Below are positions 34,607-43,131 of a stretch of 64,000 nt of DNA, one piece after another (the stretch's first letter is position 1; each line of letters opens with the position of its first letter). The stretch comes from Pseudomonas sp. SG20056 (GTDB lineage Bacteria; Pseudomonadota; Gammaproteobacteria; Pseudomonadales; Pseudomonadaceae), in NCBI RefSeq assembly GCF_031764535.1, contig NZ_CP134499.1, positions 4,030,001 to 4,094,000 on the forward strand, written 5' to 3'. Under the pieces are notes generated by a model. The model was not told the DNA's origin. It saw only the letters and a list, made by a program, of their open reading frames with translations, and did not search any database. The position numbers and the translations under genes are program-made.

Positions 34607-35199
34607 TGCACTTCAACGAACTGGTGCTGGCCAGCCATAACGCCGGCAAACTCAAAGAGCTGCAAGCCATGCTCGGCAGCAGCGTACGCGTGCGTTCGGT
34701 CGGCGAGTTCTCGATGGTCGAGCCGGAAGAAACCGGCCTGTCGTTTATCGAGAACGCCATTCTCAAAGCGCGCAACGCTGCACGCCTGTCCGGCCTGCCG
34801 GCGCTGGCCGATGACTCCGGCCTGGCGGTGGATTTTCTCGGTGGCGCACCGGGCATCTACTCGGCGCGCTACGCCGATGGTCAGGGTGACGCGGCGAATA
34901 ATGCCAAGCTGCTCGACGCCCTGAAAGATGTACCGGATGCCGAGCGCGGCGCGCAGTTCGTCTGCTGCCTGGCGCTGGTGCGGCATGCCGATGATCCGCT
35001 GCCGATCATCTGCGAAGGTCTCTGGCACGGACGCATCCTGCACGCTGCACAAGGCGTCGAAGGCTTCGGCTATGACCCGCTGTTCTGGGTGCCCGAGCGC
35101 GAGTGCTCCAGCGCCGAGCTGCCGGCTGCCGAGAAAAACCAGATCAGCCACCGCGCCCGCGCCATGGCCCTGCTGAAACAGCGGCTGGGTCTGGCATGA
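34603..35199 (+). CDS. rdgB: XTP/dITP pyrophosphatase
   Basis: RdgB hydrolyses dITP, XTP and dXTP to monophosphates, keeping deaminated purines out of DNA. The 198-residue product has the Ham1 signatures [54 protein letters not shown], and the substrate motif [11 protein letters not shown] near the end followed by ISHRARAM. It overlaps hemW by 4 bp (ATGA). Confidence 0.96.
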   Translation: MMHFNELVLASHNAGKLKELQAMLGSSVRVRSVGEFSMVEPEETGLSFIENAILKARNAARLSGLPALADDSGLAVDFLGGAPGIYSARYADGQGDAANNAKLLDALKDVPDAERGAQFVCCLALVRHADDPLPIICEGLWHGRILHAAQGVEGFGYDPLFWVPERECSSAELPAAEKNQISHRARAMALLKQRLGLA

Positions 35200-36356
35200 C
35201 CATGGCGTCCGGCGGTGGCTTCGCGCTGCCGCCCCTTGCACTCTATGTGCACATTCCCTGGTGCGTGAAGAAGTGCCCGTATTGCGACTTCAACTCCCAC
35301 ACCGCCGGGCCCAACCTGCCGGAAGAAGAGTACGTCGACGCCCTGCTAGCCGATCTCGATGCTGATCTGGCGCAGGCGCATAACCGGCCGCTGAGTTCGA
35401 TTTTCTTTGGCGGCGGCACTCCCAGCTTGTTCTCGGCCAAGGCCCTCGGTCGCCTGCTTGAAGGTGTGGAGCGGCGCGTGCCGTTTGCCGCCGATATCGA
35501 AATCACCCTGGAAGCCAACCCCGGCACCTTCGAACAGGCCAAGTTCAAGGACTATCGCCGCCTGGGCATCAATCGCCTGTCGATTGGCGTGCAGAGTTTC
35601 CAGGCGCCCAAGCTGATCGCTTTGGGCCGAATCCACAACGGCGACGAAGCGGTGCATGCAGCCGATATGGCCCGTGCCGCCGGCTTCGACAATTTCAACC
35701 TCGACCTGATGCACGGCCTGCCAAATCAGTCCATCGAGGATGCACTCAGCGATCTGCGCACCGCCATTGCTCAAGGGCCGACGCACCTGTCCTGGTATCA
35801 GCTGACCGTGGAGCCGAACACGGTGTTCTGGAACCAGCCACCCGAAGTGCCGGAAGACGATATTCTCTGGGACATTCAGGAAGCCGGACAGGCCCTGCTG
35901 GCTGCTGAAGGTTACGCGCAGTACGAAGTGTCGGCCTACGCCCAGGCTGGCAAAGCGGCGCGGCACAACCTCAATTACTGGACCTTCGGTGACTTTCTCG
36001 GCATCGGTGCCGGCGCTCACGCCAAACTCAGCCAGCCGGACGGGCGCATCAGCCGCAGCTGGAAAACCCGCCTACCCAAGGACTACCTCGACACCAGCAA
36101 ACGCTTCAGCGCCGGCGAGCGCGTCCTTAGCGCAGATGAACTGCCCTTCGAATTTCTGATGAATGTGCTGCGCCTCACGGACGGCGTCGCCAGCGAACTG
36201 TTCACTCAGCGCACCGGCCTGCCGCTCAGCCAACTCGCCGCAGCGCGCATTGCAGCGCAAAAGCGCGGCCTGCTGCACAGCGATCCGACACGCCTGTGCG
36301 CCACCCGCGAAGGCCAGCTGTTTCTCAACGACCTGCTGCAGTATTTTCTACCCTGA
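35196..36356 (+). CDS. hemW: Radical SAM heme chaperone HemW
   Basis: HemW is a coproporphyrinogen-oxidase-like radical SAM protein that binds and transfers heme. The 386-residue protein has [20 protein letters not shown], where the CxxxCxxC cluster motif is followed by Asp-Phe as in HemW (true HemN has a different C-terminal cysteine arrangement), then [26 protein letters not shown] and NLDLMHGLP. The C-terminal HemN-type domain includes [10 protein letters not shown]. The start overlaps rdgB by ATGA. Confidence 0.94.
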   Translation: MTMASGGGFALPPLALYVHIPWCVKKCPYCDFNSHTAGPNLPEEEYVDALLADLDADLAQAHNRPLSSIFFGGGTPSLFSAKALGRLLEGVERRVPFAADIEITLEANPGTFEQAKFKDYRRLGINRLSIGVQSFQAPKLIALGRIHNGDEAVHAADMARAAGFDNFNLDLMHGLPNQSIEDALSDLRTAIAQGPTHLSWYQLTVEPNTVFWNQPPEVPEDDILWDIQEAGQALLAAEGYAQYEVSAYAQAGKAARHNLNYWTFGDFLGIGAGAHAKLSQPDGRISRSWKTRLPKDYLDTSKRFSAGERVLSADELPFEFLMNVLRLTDGVASELFTQRTGLPLSQLAAARIAAQKRGLLHSDPTRLCATREGQLFLNDLLQYFLP

Positions 36357-36386
36357 CGTACACGCCGCTACGGCTAAGGACACCGG

Positions 36387-36710
36387 ATGGACCTGCTACT
36401 CGACCTGATCGTCACCCTGTCGCGCTGGAGCCGCAGCCACCTCTACGATATTTCCCTGGCGATCATGGCCACCCTGCTGGTGCTATTCGGCCCTGGCATC
36501 AACGCCTGGGTACAACGCAATACCGCCAGCATGAACTTCATCTTCCGCACACTGATCTTCGTGCTGCTCTGCGCGGTGGGCTACGGCCTGTTGATCGTCT
36601 TCGCCACGCCGTATCTGGCCAAGGGCCTGGGCTTTTTCAACAATTTCACCCTGGCCCCTGTGCTGATCCTGGTGTTCTTTATCATCGGCATCCTCGCCGA
36701 CCGCAGCTAG
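36387..36710 (+). CDS. DUF3392 family membrane protein
   Basis: This 107-residue protein has three membrane helices (about 20-38, 52-74, 88-104) and a short N-terminal amphipathic part. It resembles the DUF3392 proteins found after hemW in pseudomonads. Function is unknown. It lies 30 bp after hemW and is likely the last gene of the metXW-hemW run. Confidence 0.8.
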   Translation: MDLLLDLIVTLSRWSRSHLYDISLAIMATLLVLFGPGINAWVQRNTASMNFIFRTLIFVLLCAVGYGLLIVFATPYLAKGLGFFNNFTLAPVLILVFFIIGILADRS

Positions 36711-37004
36711 GCTCTGGCGGACTGACGGGGGCCTGAGCATAGGCTCCCGGTTGCCGTTGCAACCATCAACTGACACCCATCACGCCCTGGCAACAAATTG
36801 CCGACCGACTGTGACGATCATCGCAGATCGCCATCACGCCTCAACAAGCGCTGTTTTTTTTCATTAGCCTTGCGCCCCCAACACTGCCCGCAGTGCTGGT
36901 TGCAGCCGTTTTCTCCCGTTCAAACAGCGCCTCCAGCCTTTCCTTGCCCGACTTTGCGTCGGCTGCGGCAGTGCATTACGGCCACACCTACTGATGCCCT
37001 AGCC

Positions 37005-39257
37005 ATGATCACGCCAGCCCTGCGCCCGCTTCTCCGCCTGCTACTGTTGCACACCGCCCTGTTGCTGAGCATCGCCAGCCAGGCCAATGCGTCGACCGAA
37101 GCATCTGCACAGAGCGAGGACAGCTGGACCATCAATATGCAGAGTGCGGAGATTCGTGACTTTATCGAGCAGATCTCCAGCATCAGCGGGCAGACCTTTA
37201 TCATCGACCCACGGGTAAAAGGTCAGGTCACCGTAATTGCTCAGCAGCCGATGAACATTGCTGAGGTCTACAAGCTGTTTCTCTCAGTGATGAGCACCCA
37301 TGGTTTCGCCGTGATGCCCCAGGGCAATCAGCTGAGCATCATCCCCAGCAGCGAGGCCAAGACCACCGCCGGCAGCCGTGGCAACCTGGAAACCCGCGTG
37401 CTGCAGGTGCAGCATGGCGCCGCCAACGATTTGTTGCCGCTGATCCGCCCGCTGGTCGCCAACCATGGTCACCTGGCCGCCGTGCCTTCATCCAACAGCC
37501 TGATCATCAGCGACACTCCGGCCAATATCGCCCGCATCGACGAAATCATCCGCCAGCTGGACAGCCAGAATCAGGAAGACTTCAGCGTCTATGACCTGCG
37601 CCACGCCTGGGTCCATGAGCTGGCAGCGGTGATCAACAGTTCGCTGAAGAATGTCCAGGCCAGCGGTGCCCAGGTAATCGCCGATACCCGCGCCAACCGC
37701 CTGCTGCTGCTCGGCCCCAGCGACGCCCGCGCGCGCCTGTTGAAATTGGCACAGAGCCTCGACACGCCCAGCTCGCGTTCAACCAATACCCGGGTTATCC
37801 GCCTGCGCCATGGTGATGCCAAGGAGATGGCGAAAACTCTCGGCGACTTCGGCGACAACCTGAGCCAAAGCCAGGGCAGTGAAAACGCCACACCGCTGAA
37901 GCTGATGATCCGCGCCGATGAAAGCCTCAATGCCATCGTCATCATGGCCGAAGCCGATATCGTCAATATGTTCGAGGACCTGGTGCGCCAACTGGACATA
38001 CCCCGCGCCCAAGTGCTGGTGGAGGCGGCCATCGTCGAGATGTCCGGCGATATCAATGACGCCCTTGGCGTGCAGTGGGCCATCGATGGCCGCAACGGCA
38101 GCGGTGGCCTGGGTGGCGTCAACTTCAGCAACACAGGGCTGTCGGTCGGTACCCTGCTCGGCGCCATCGCCAGCGAAAACCCCGCAGAGCTGGCCAAAGC
38201 GCTGCCCAACGGGGCGATTTTCGGGGTCGGCAACGACAATTTCGGCGCCCTGATCACCGCGCTGTCGTCGAACGGCAAAAGCAACCTGCTCTCCACCCCG
38301 ACCCTGCTGACGCTGGATAACCAGGCCGCCGAGATTCTGGTCGGGCAGAACGTACCGTTCCAGACCGGTTCCTATACCACCGACGCCGCGGGCTCGAGCA
38401 ACCCCTTCACCACCATCGAACGCAAGGATATCGGCGTCACCCTCAAGGTCACCCCACATATCAATGAAGGCGCCACCCTGCGCCTGGTGATCGAGCAGGA
38501 AATCTCCTCCATCGCCCCAAGCACTGGGCTGAATGCCCAGGCCGTGGATCTGGTGACCAACAAGCGCTCGATCAAGAGCACCGTGCTGGCCGATGACGGC
38601 CAGGTGATCGTGCTCGGCGGTCTGATTCAGGACGACATCACCAGCAGCGAGAGCAAGGTGCCATTGCTCGGTGATATTCCCGGAGTCGGCCGGCTATTCC
38701 GCTCGACCCGCGAAGCCCGGCAAAAGCGCAACCTGATGGTATTCCTGCGCCCGACAGTGGCGCGCGACGGGGTCGGGCTGGCCAACCTGAGCCTGGGCAA
38801 ATACCGTGACCTGCGCCTACTCGGTCAGGCCAACGGTTACGACCATCTGCCGCAGCAGGCCCATGCTCTGTTCGATCAGGGCATTGAGGCACCCGCGACC
38901 GATCTGCGCCAGCCGGCCAAAGCCATCCCGGCAAAACCGAGCAAGACCTTGATCGAAACGCCAAAACCTGTCGACCACAGAACCCTGGGCGATGGCCGTG
39001 GCGGCGAAAGCAAACCCAAGGTTGCAGCGCGCCGCCATACCATCCAGCTGGTTGAAGGCAGCAGCCGCGAATTTATGCAGGCCCTGCTCGAACGCCATCC
39101 CAAACAGCCGCTGCGTCTGGCCGAACGTAATGAAGCCGGGGAAACCCGCTATGCCGTGCTTTATGGCAGTTACCCGAGCCGTGAAATGGCGCTCAAAGCC
39201 CTCGCCGCCCTGCCCGAACAGCTGCCCAAACGCAGCGCCAGCGCCCAGCCCGAGTAA
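37005..39257 (+). CDS. Orphan type II secretion secretin (GspD-like) with SPOR-like C-terminus
   Basis: The 750-residue product has a signal sequence (about 1-33), an N0 domain (INMQSAEIRDFIEQIS), N1-N3 repeats (about 125-350) with the typical VIADTRANRLLLLG and IIRQLD motifs, and the secretin channel (about 380-615) with STPTLLTLDNQAAEILVGQNVPF split here as STPTLLTLDNQ and VGQNVPFQTGSY, and VPLLGDIPGVGRLFRS. In place of a usual pilotin-binding S-domain it ends with a linker and a SPOR-like module (YAVLYGSYPSREMALKALAAL), a fold that binds denuded peptidoglycan. No other T2SS core genes (gspE-M) are near. The ATG at 37005 is the only start giving a signal peptide directly; the frame is open from 36798. 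Confidence 0.88.
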   Translation: MITPALRPLLRLLLLHTALLLSIASQANASTEASAQSEDSWTINMQSAEIRDFIEQISSISGQTFIIDPRVKGQVTVIAQQPMNIAEVYKLFLSVMSTHGFAVMPQGNQLSIIPSSEAKTTAGSRGNLETRVLQVQHGAANDLLPLIRPLVANHGHLAAVPSSNSLIISDTPANIARIDEIIRQLDSQNQEDFSVYDLRHAWVHELAAVINSSLKNVQASGAQVIADTRANRLLLLGPSDARARLLKLAQSLDTPSSRSTNTRVIRLRHGDAKEMAKTLGDFGDNLSQSQGSENATPLKLMIRADESLNAIVIMAEADIVNMFEDLVRQLDIPRAQVLVEAAIVEMSGDINDALGVQWAIDGRNGSGGLGGVNFSNTGLSVGTLLGAIASENPAELAKALPNGAIFGVGNDNFGALITALSSNGKSNLLSTPTLLTLDNQAAEILVGQNVPFQTGSYTTDAAGSSNPFTTIERKDIGVTLKVTPHINEGATLRLVIEQEISSIAPSTGLNAQAVDLVTNKRSIKSTVLADDGQVIVLGGLIQDDITSSESKVPLLGDIPGVGRLFRSTREARQKRNLMVFLRPTVARDGVGLANLSLGKYRDLRLLGQANGYDHLPQQAHALFDQGIEAPATDLRQPAKAIPAKPSKTLIETPKPVDHRTLGDGRGGESKPKVAARRHTIQLVEGSSREFMQALLERHPKQPLRLAERNEAGETRYAVLYGSYPSREMALKALAALPEQLPKRSASAQPE

Positions 39258-39264
39258 GCGTAAC

Positions 39265-39291
39265 GCCGTTGCTGCAGCGCGCAGCAACGGC
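39265..39291. repeat. Perfect stem-loop just after the secretin stop codon
   Basis: GCCGTTGCTGC, a 5-nt loop and GCAGCAACGGC form an 11-bp perfect stem 7 nt past the secretin stop. No T-run follows. It may define an mRNA 3' end or limit read-through into the downstream genes. Confidence 0.6.
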
Positions 39292-39480
39292 ATGACCGAG
39301 CTGCCTGGAACTGTGCCCCATTTCCAGCGAGACGTGGCACACCCTGCATATGAGACCAGCGTTCAAATTAAACAAGCTGGCCCTGCCCATACCCTCTGCC
39401 TGTGAACTGCATAGCGAATAACCGCACAGGCTCTACCTAGACTGCGCGACTTCAATTTCCCAGACTAATGGAGCAGTCGC

Positions 39481-40161
39481 ATGTCAAAACGCTGGATCAC
39501 AGCCGCAGTCGCCACCGCTATTGTCGGCGGCGTCTTGGGGGTCGTGCTCTCGGCTGACCTTGAGCAGCCAAAGCCAACCCAAGCAGCATCAAATGACAGC
39601 CAGAGCGGCAAACCACCCACCCCCAGCCAGAGCACTGCCGCGCCCGCAAGCCAGGCAGCCAGCCAAGGCGCCAGCGGCGTCTCCACCCTGCAGACCAAAC
39701 CACCCGTGGCCACCAACAGCGCCGCGCAGACCACGCTCTGGGATGCCCAGTCGCTGCAAGAAACCGAGAGCAACGGCATCACCCAGCACCTGACCCAGGT
39801 TGATCCACAGCAACTCAACAACCTGGCGGTCGGTCAGGTGCTTTCTCTGGCACTGCCGGGGCGTAGCAGCCCAACCCGCGCCACCCTCGGCGAAACCCGC
39901 AACACCGCCGGCAGCGCCGTATGGCAAGGCAGCCTGATGGATGGCGACGAGGTGGAAAGCATGACCCTGGTCAAGGGTGCGCTGGAGACCCATATCACCG
40001 TCGCCACGCTCGACGGCAGCCTGTCGATCATCATCGATAACGCCACCGGCAAGACGGTGATCACCGATGAGAACCAGCTGGTAATGCGGGCCGATCCCAA
40101 TGACCACCTGCACTACGACCATAAAGAACTGGCCCCACTGCCACCGCCCGCTCAGGGCTGA
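39481..40161 (+). CDS. Membrane-anchored protein resembling a detached metalloprotease propeptide
   Basis: The 226-residue product starts with an uncleaved-looking signal anchor (about residues 6-25, ITAAVATAIVGGVLGVVLS), then a Ser/Pro/Gln/Ala-rich linker to about 85, then a compact domain with LAVGQVLSLALPG, VWQGSLMDGD, and a strand-rich stretch around HITVATLDGSLSIIIDN. That pattern resembles the N-terminal prodomain of bacterial reprolysin-like metalloproteases (from memory, not searched). The protease encoded 36 bp downstream has no prodomain of its own. I infer an in-trans propeptide, foldase or inhibitor facing the periplasm. Confidence 0.62.
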   Translation: MSKRWITAAVATAIVGGVLGVVLSADLEQPKPTQAASNDSQSGKPPTPSQSTAAPASQAASQGASGVSTLQTKPPVATNSAAQTTLWDAQSLQETESNGITQHLTQVDPQQLNNLAVGQVLSLALPGRSSPTRATLGETRNTAGSAVWQGSLMDGDEVESMTLVKGALETHITVATLDGSLSIIIDNATGKTVITDENQLVMRADPNDHLHYDHKELAPLPPPAQG

Positions 40162-40197
40162 TCACCGTCTTACTCAAATCGCACAAGGAACGCTGAT

Positions 40198-41994
40198 ATG
40201 AAGAAAGTGCAATGGCTCTCTGCCCTCGCACTGGCCCTGACCGCCCATAGCGCCCAGGCCAACCCGCAAACCGTCGACATCATGGTGCTCTATACCAAAG
40301 ACGCGCAGAGCCTGCCCAACGGCCGCGATATCGACGCACGCATCGCCAGCTACATCGAATACACCAACACGGCCTACGCCAAAAGCGGCGTGAATATCCG
40401 CCTGCGCCTGGTACACAAGCAGCTGCTTGACTGGGCCAACTACTACGATGTGTCCGGCGCCAACCTCAACAAGTTCACCGACGACGCCCAGGTAAAGCGC
40501 CTGCGTGAACAATACGGCGCCGACGTGGTACAGCTGATCAACCGTACCACCCAGGGTCAGGGTTATGGCGTCTGCGGCATCGCCTGGATGGGCACTGGCA
40601 CGAAGAACAGCGACCGCTTCAACAGCGGCGCCAAGGAAATGGCCTACGGCCTGACCGGTGTCGACTGCAGCCTCAGTACCTTCGCCCATGAAGCTGGCCA
40701 CAATATGGGCCTGCGCCACTCCTACGAGCAGGACCAGCAGGAAGGCTACTACAACGCCAACGGCCATAACGGCACCCACGAATGGAGCCGTGGCTACGGT
40801 GTCCAGGGCCAGTTCAGCACCATCATGGCCTACCCCCAGGTCTTCGGCGCGCGCCGTCAGGCTCCGGTATTTTCCAACCCACGGCTGAATGACGCTGACT
40901 GCGCCAACCAGCCTTGCGGCATGCCCGATCGTTCGGATGCCGTACGCTCGCTAAATACCATGGCCGCGCAGATCGCCGCCTTCCGCGCCACCCAGGTGCC
41001 GGTCACCACTAACCCTGGTACCGGCAACCCAACCACGCCACCGGCCGAACTGCCCTGGTGCAGCAAGCCAGCGCTCAAGGGCCTGGTCAGCAACGGCGAA
41101 TTCAACAGCAACGAGGGCTGGCGCGCGCTGTTCGGTCAGGCGCAGCTGAGCCTGGTCAATGTGGCCCTGAACTGCCGCGACAACGCGCTGCAGATGGATG
41201 CTCAGGCCTTCGACGTACTGGCCACACCGGTCACCGGCCTGACTACCGGCGCGAAATATCGCCTGAAAGCCAAAGCCATGCTCAAGGCCCGCGACAGCCG
41301 TGAGAACGTACGCGTGGCGATCCTGCAGGAAAGCATCGACGGCCGCTTTACCTACAGCGCCGAACAGACGGCAAACCTGTCGGTGACCGGCAACGAGTTC
41401 AGCCGCCTGGAAAAATCCTTCACCTACACAACGCCAAGCAACGTGCGCAATCTGTATGTAGCGATCTGGAGCGACAGCGGCAGCAGCCTGCTGGTCGATG
41501 AAGTCGAGCTGCAGGAAGTCCAGGCCGCTGCGCCGCCGACGCCGCCAGCACCGCCCCAGTTCGGCTGGAACTTCGAGAACGGCATTGGTGGCTGGTCAGG
41601 CTTCCATGGCAGCGCCCGCGCCAGCACGTTCGCCAACGGCAGCCGCCAGGCGCTGGAAGCCTATCAACGTCAGTACGAAGGCTCTGGCGCAAGCGTCAGC
41701 CTGCTCGGTAATGTTCAGGCTGGTAATCGTTATCGCGTCTCGGCCGACCTGAGTATTGGTCGCAGCAGTGCGGTCAGCGCCATCGCTTATGCCTACCTGT
41801 ATGTCGAAGACAGCAATGGCCGTGGCCAGTACCTGCCGCTTGGTCAGCGCACCACCCGGGGTGGCAGCTGGAGCAAGTTGCAACATGAAGTACAGCTACC
41901 AGCCGGCACCCTGCGCCGCGCCGATCTGCTAATTCTTGGCACACAACGCGGGCAGTCGTTGTTTATCGACAACGTCAGCATCGGCAAGCTGTAA
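40198..41994 (+). CDS. Secreted zinc metalloprotease (metzincin, reprolysin-like) with two C-terminal beta-sandwich domains
   Basis: The 598-residue product has a Sec signal peptide (about 1-20, ending AHSAQA) and a catalytic domain from about 22 to 265. This contains VDIMVLYTKDA, the zinc site HEAGHNMGLRHS (HExxHxxGxxH) and the Met-turn STIMAYP, which place it in the metzincins near families M12/M72. A Thr/Pro/Gly linker follows (VPVTTNPGTGNPTTPPAE). Two carbohydrate-binding-like beta-sandwich modules come next, one with NGEFNSNEGW and LLVDEVEL, the second with NGIGGWSGF and LFIDNVSIG. AAGGAA precedes the ATG. A strong terminator follows. The likely export route is type II secretion, given the flanking secretin and GspC-like genes. 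Confidence 0.9.
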   Translation: MKKVQWLSALALALTAHSAQANPQTVDIMVLYTKDAQSLPNGRDIDARIASYIEYTNTAYAKSGVNIRLRLVHKQLLDWANYYDVSGANLNKFTDDAQVKRLREQYGADVVQLINRTTQGQGYGVCGIAWMGTGTKNSDRFNSGAKEMAYGLTGVDCSLSTFAHEAGHNMGLRHSYEQDQQEGYYNANGHNGTHEWSRGYGVQGQFSTIMAYPQVFGARRQAPVFSNPRLNDADCANQPCGMPDRSDAVRSLNTMAAQIAAFRATQVPVTTNPGTGNPTTPPAELPWCSKPALKGLVSNGEFNSNEGWRALFGQAQLSLVNVALNCRDNALQMDAQAFDVLATPVTGLTTGAKYRLKAKAMLKARDSRENVRVAILQESIDGRFTYSAEQTANLSVTGNEFSRLEKSFTYTTPSNVRNLYVAIWSDSGSSLLVDEVELQEVQAAAPPTPPAPPQFGWNFENGIGGWSGFHGSARASTFANGSRQALEAYQRQYEGSGASVSLLGNVQAGNRYRVSADLSIGRSSAVSAIAYAYLYVEDSNGRGQYLPLGQRTTRGGSWSKLQHEVQLPAGTLRRADLLILGTQRGQSLFIDNVSIGKL

Positions 41995-42010
41995 AACTCC
42001 GGCCCCACCA

Positions 42011-42045
42011 AAACCCATGGCTGCGTCAGCAGCCATGGGTTTTTT
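42011..42045 (+). terminator. Strong rho-independent terminator between the protease and the GspC-like gene
   Basis: AAACCCATGGCTGC, a GTCA loop and GCAGCCATGGGTTTTTT form a 14-bp perfect stem followed by T-residues. It lies 16 nt before the GspC-like ATG on the same strand, leaving no room for a separate promoter downstream of it. Confidence 0.92.
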
Positions 42046-42060
42046 CATTGAGGAATAGCC

Positions 42061-42591
42061 ATGTTGCAACCCAGCAAACCAGCCCTGCCAGTCGTCTCGG
42101 AGCACTTGATCACAGGCCTGTGCCTGCTGCTTCTGCTGGCTGGCAGTATCAGCCTGGCCTCTCAGGGCGCAGCGTTCTGGCGATTGCTGCAGAGCCCGGT
42201 CACTCTGGCCCCCGTGCAACAAGCTCCGCTACAGCCAGTGATAGACCAGCAGCAGCTGGCCGCGCTGTTCGGCGCACCTCTAGTCAACAGTAGCGACACG
42301 GCTCCGGCCACGTCCCTGCAACTGACCTTGATGGCCGCCTTCAATCACCCACAAAGCAGTCGCTCCAGCGCAATCATTGGCCGGGCTGGCCAAATCCCTG
42401 AGCGCTTTATGGTGGGCGCAACCATCGCTCCCGGCGTCACTCTCGACAGCGTGCAACGCCAGCACGTTACCCTGCGCCGGCATGGCCGCCGCGAGAGTCT
42501 GCACTTTCCGGACAAGTCCACTCAGCCGCTTACAAGTGCAGCCACACCCGGCGCGACAGAACTGCTCAGCCAGGCATCCAGCCACGACTAA
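42061..42591 (+). CDS. GspC-like type II secretion protein
   Basis: The 176-residue product has a short cytoplasmic N-terminus, one membrane helix (about 16-35, LITGLCLLLLLAGSISLAS), a periplasmic linker and a homology-region domain. The segment LQLTLMAAFNHPQSSRSSAIIG, given here by position near residues 81-102, continues with ERFMVGATIAPGVTLDSVQ and HVTLRRHGRRESLHFP, the pattern of the GspC HR domain that contacts secretin N0. It has no PDZ domain, as in some Pseudomonas GspC proteins. GAGGAAT precedes the ATG. With the upstream secretin it makes a GspC/GspD pair bracketing the protease genes. Confidence 0.75.
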   Translation: MLQPSKPALPVVSEHLITGLCLLLLLAGSISLASQGAAFWRLLQSPVTLAPVQQAPLQPVIDQQQLAALFGAPLVNSSDTAPATSLQLTLMAAFNHPQSSRSSAIIGRAGQIPERFMVGATIAPGVTLDSVQRQHVTLRRHGRRESLHFPDKSTQPLTSAATPGATELLSQASSHD

Positions 42592-42989
42592 AGGCCCGTA
42601 GCGGGTATCTCGATCGGCACGATCTCGACGCGATCCTGCTGGGATATCAGCTGAAACGCCCGCAACTTGGTCTCACCATAGCCACGCGTATTGGTGAAAC
42701 GGTCGTGCACCAGCACAATCAGATCCGGATAAGGAAACACCCCAGGGTTGAAATGCCCGACCGCCAGCAGCTCGCTGGTTTCCCGCGCGACCAATGGCGG
42801 CTTCAGTCGCACCAGTTGGCCGCGATGATAAACCCGGTAATGGCTGCTCTTGCCCAAGGCAAAGCTGCTTTCGTTGAACTGGCGAATCGACCAACTGCCA
42901 GCCACCTCCTGAATGCTGCGCTCGCCTTGAGTGCTACAGCCACTCAACAACACCGCCGCCAGTAGCAGGGCCTGCCTCAACTTGCTCAT
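42588..42989 (-). CDS. Small putative lipoprotein of unknown function
   Basis: The 133-residue product has a lipoprotein signal (MSKLRQALLLAAVLLSGC, lipobox LSGC with Cys at 18). The rest shows no domain I recognise: VAGSWSIRQFNESSFALG, YRVYHRGQLVRLKPP and DLIVLVHDRFTNTRGYGE suggest a mixed alpha/beta fold. GGGAGGG lies before the ATG at 42989, so I prefer it over the 43019 start. Its 3' end overlaps the convergent GspC-like gene by 4 bp. Whether it works with that secretion module (for example as a pilotin) cannot be told. Confidence 0.75.
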   Translation of the reverse strand: MSKLRQALLLAAVLLSGCSTQGERSIQEVAGSWSIRQFNESSFALGKSSHYRVYHRGQLVRLKPPLVARETSELLAVGHFNPGVFPYPDLIVLVHDRFTNTRGYGETKLRAFQLISQQDRVEIVPIEIPATGL

Positions 42990-43082
42990 ATACCCTCCCT
43001 GGCATGACCTGAATGACAAATAGAAATCGACGTAACGCAGGCAGTCTCAGCCATGTGCGCTCGCATCACTGTAGTTGCCCGC

Positions 43083-43114
43083 CCATAAAAAAACCGCCTG
43101 CAAGAGGCGGTTTT
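43083..43114. terminator. Rho-independent terminator after the DUF1329 gene
   Basis: AAAAAAACCGCCT, a GCAAG loop and AGGCGGTTTTTTC make a clear stem with A/T runs between the small lipoprotein and the DUF1329 gene. Its main role is to end the leftward DUF1329 transcript. Confidence 0.9.
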
Positions 43115-43131
43115 TTCAGTGTTACCGAGGC

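Noticed and set aside
36798-37004. Upstream extension of the secretin frame
   Set aside because: It would put 69 unrelated residues in front of a clean signal peptide that starts at 37005.
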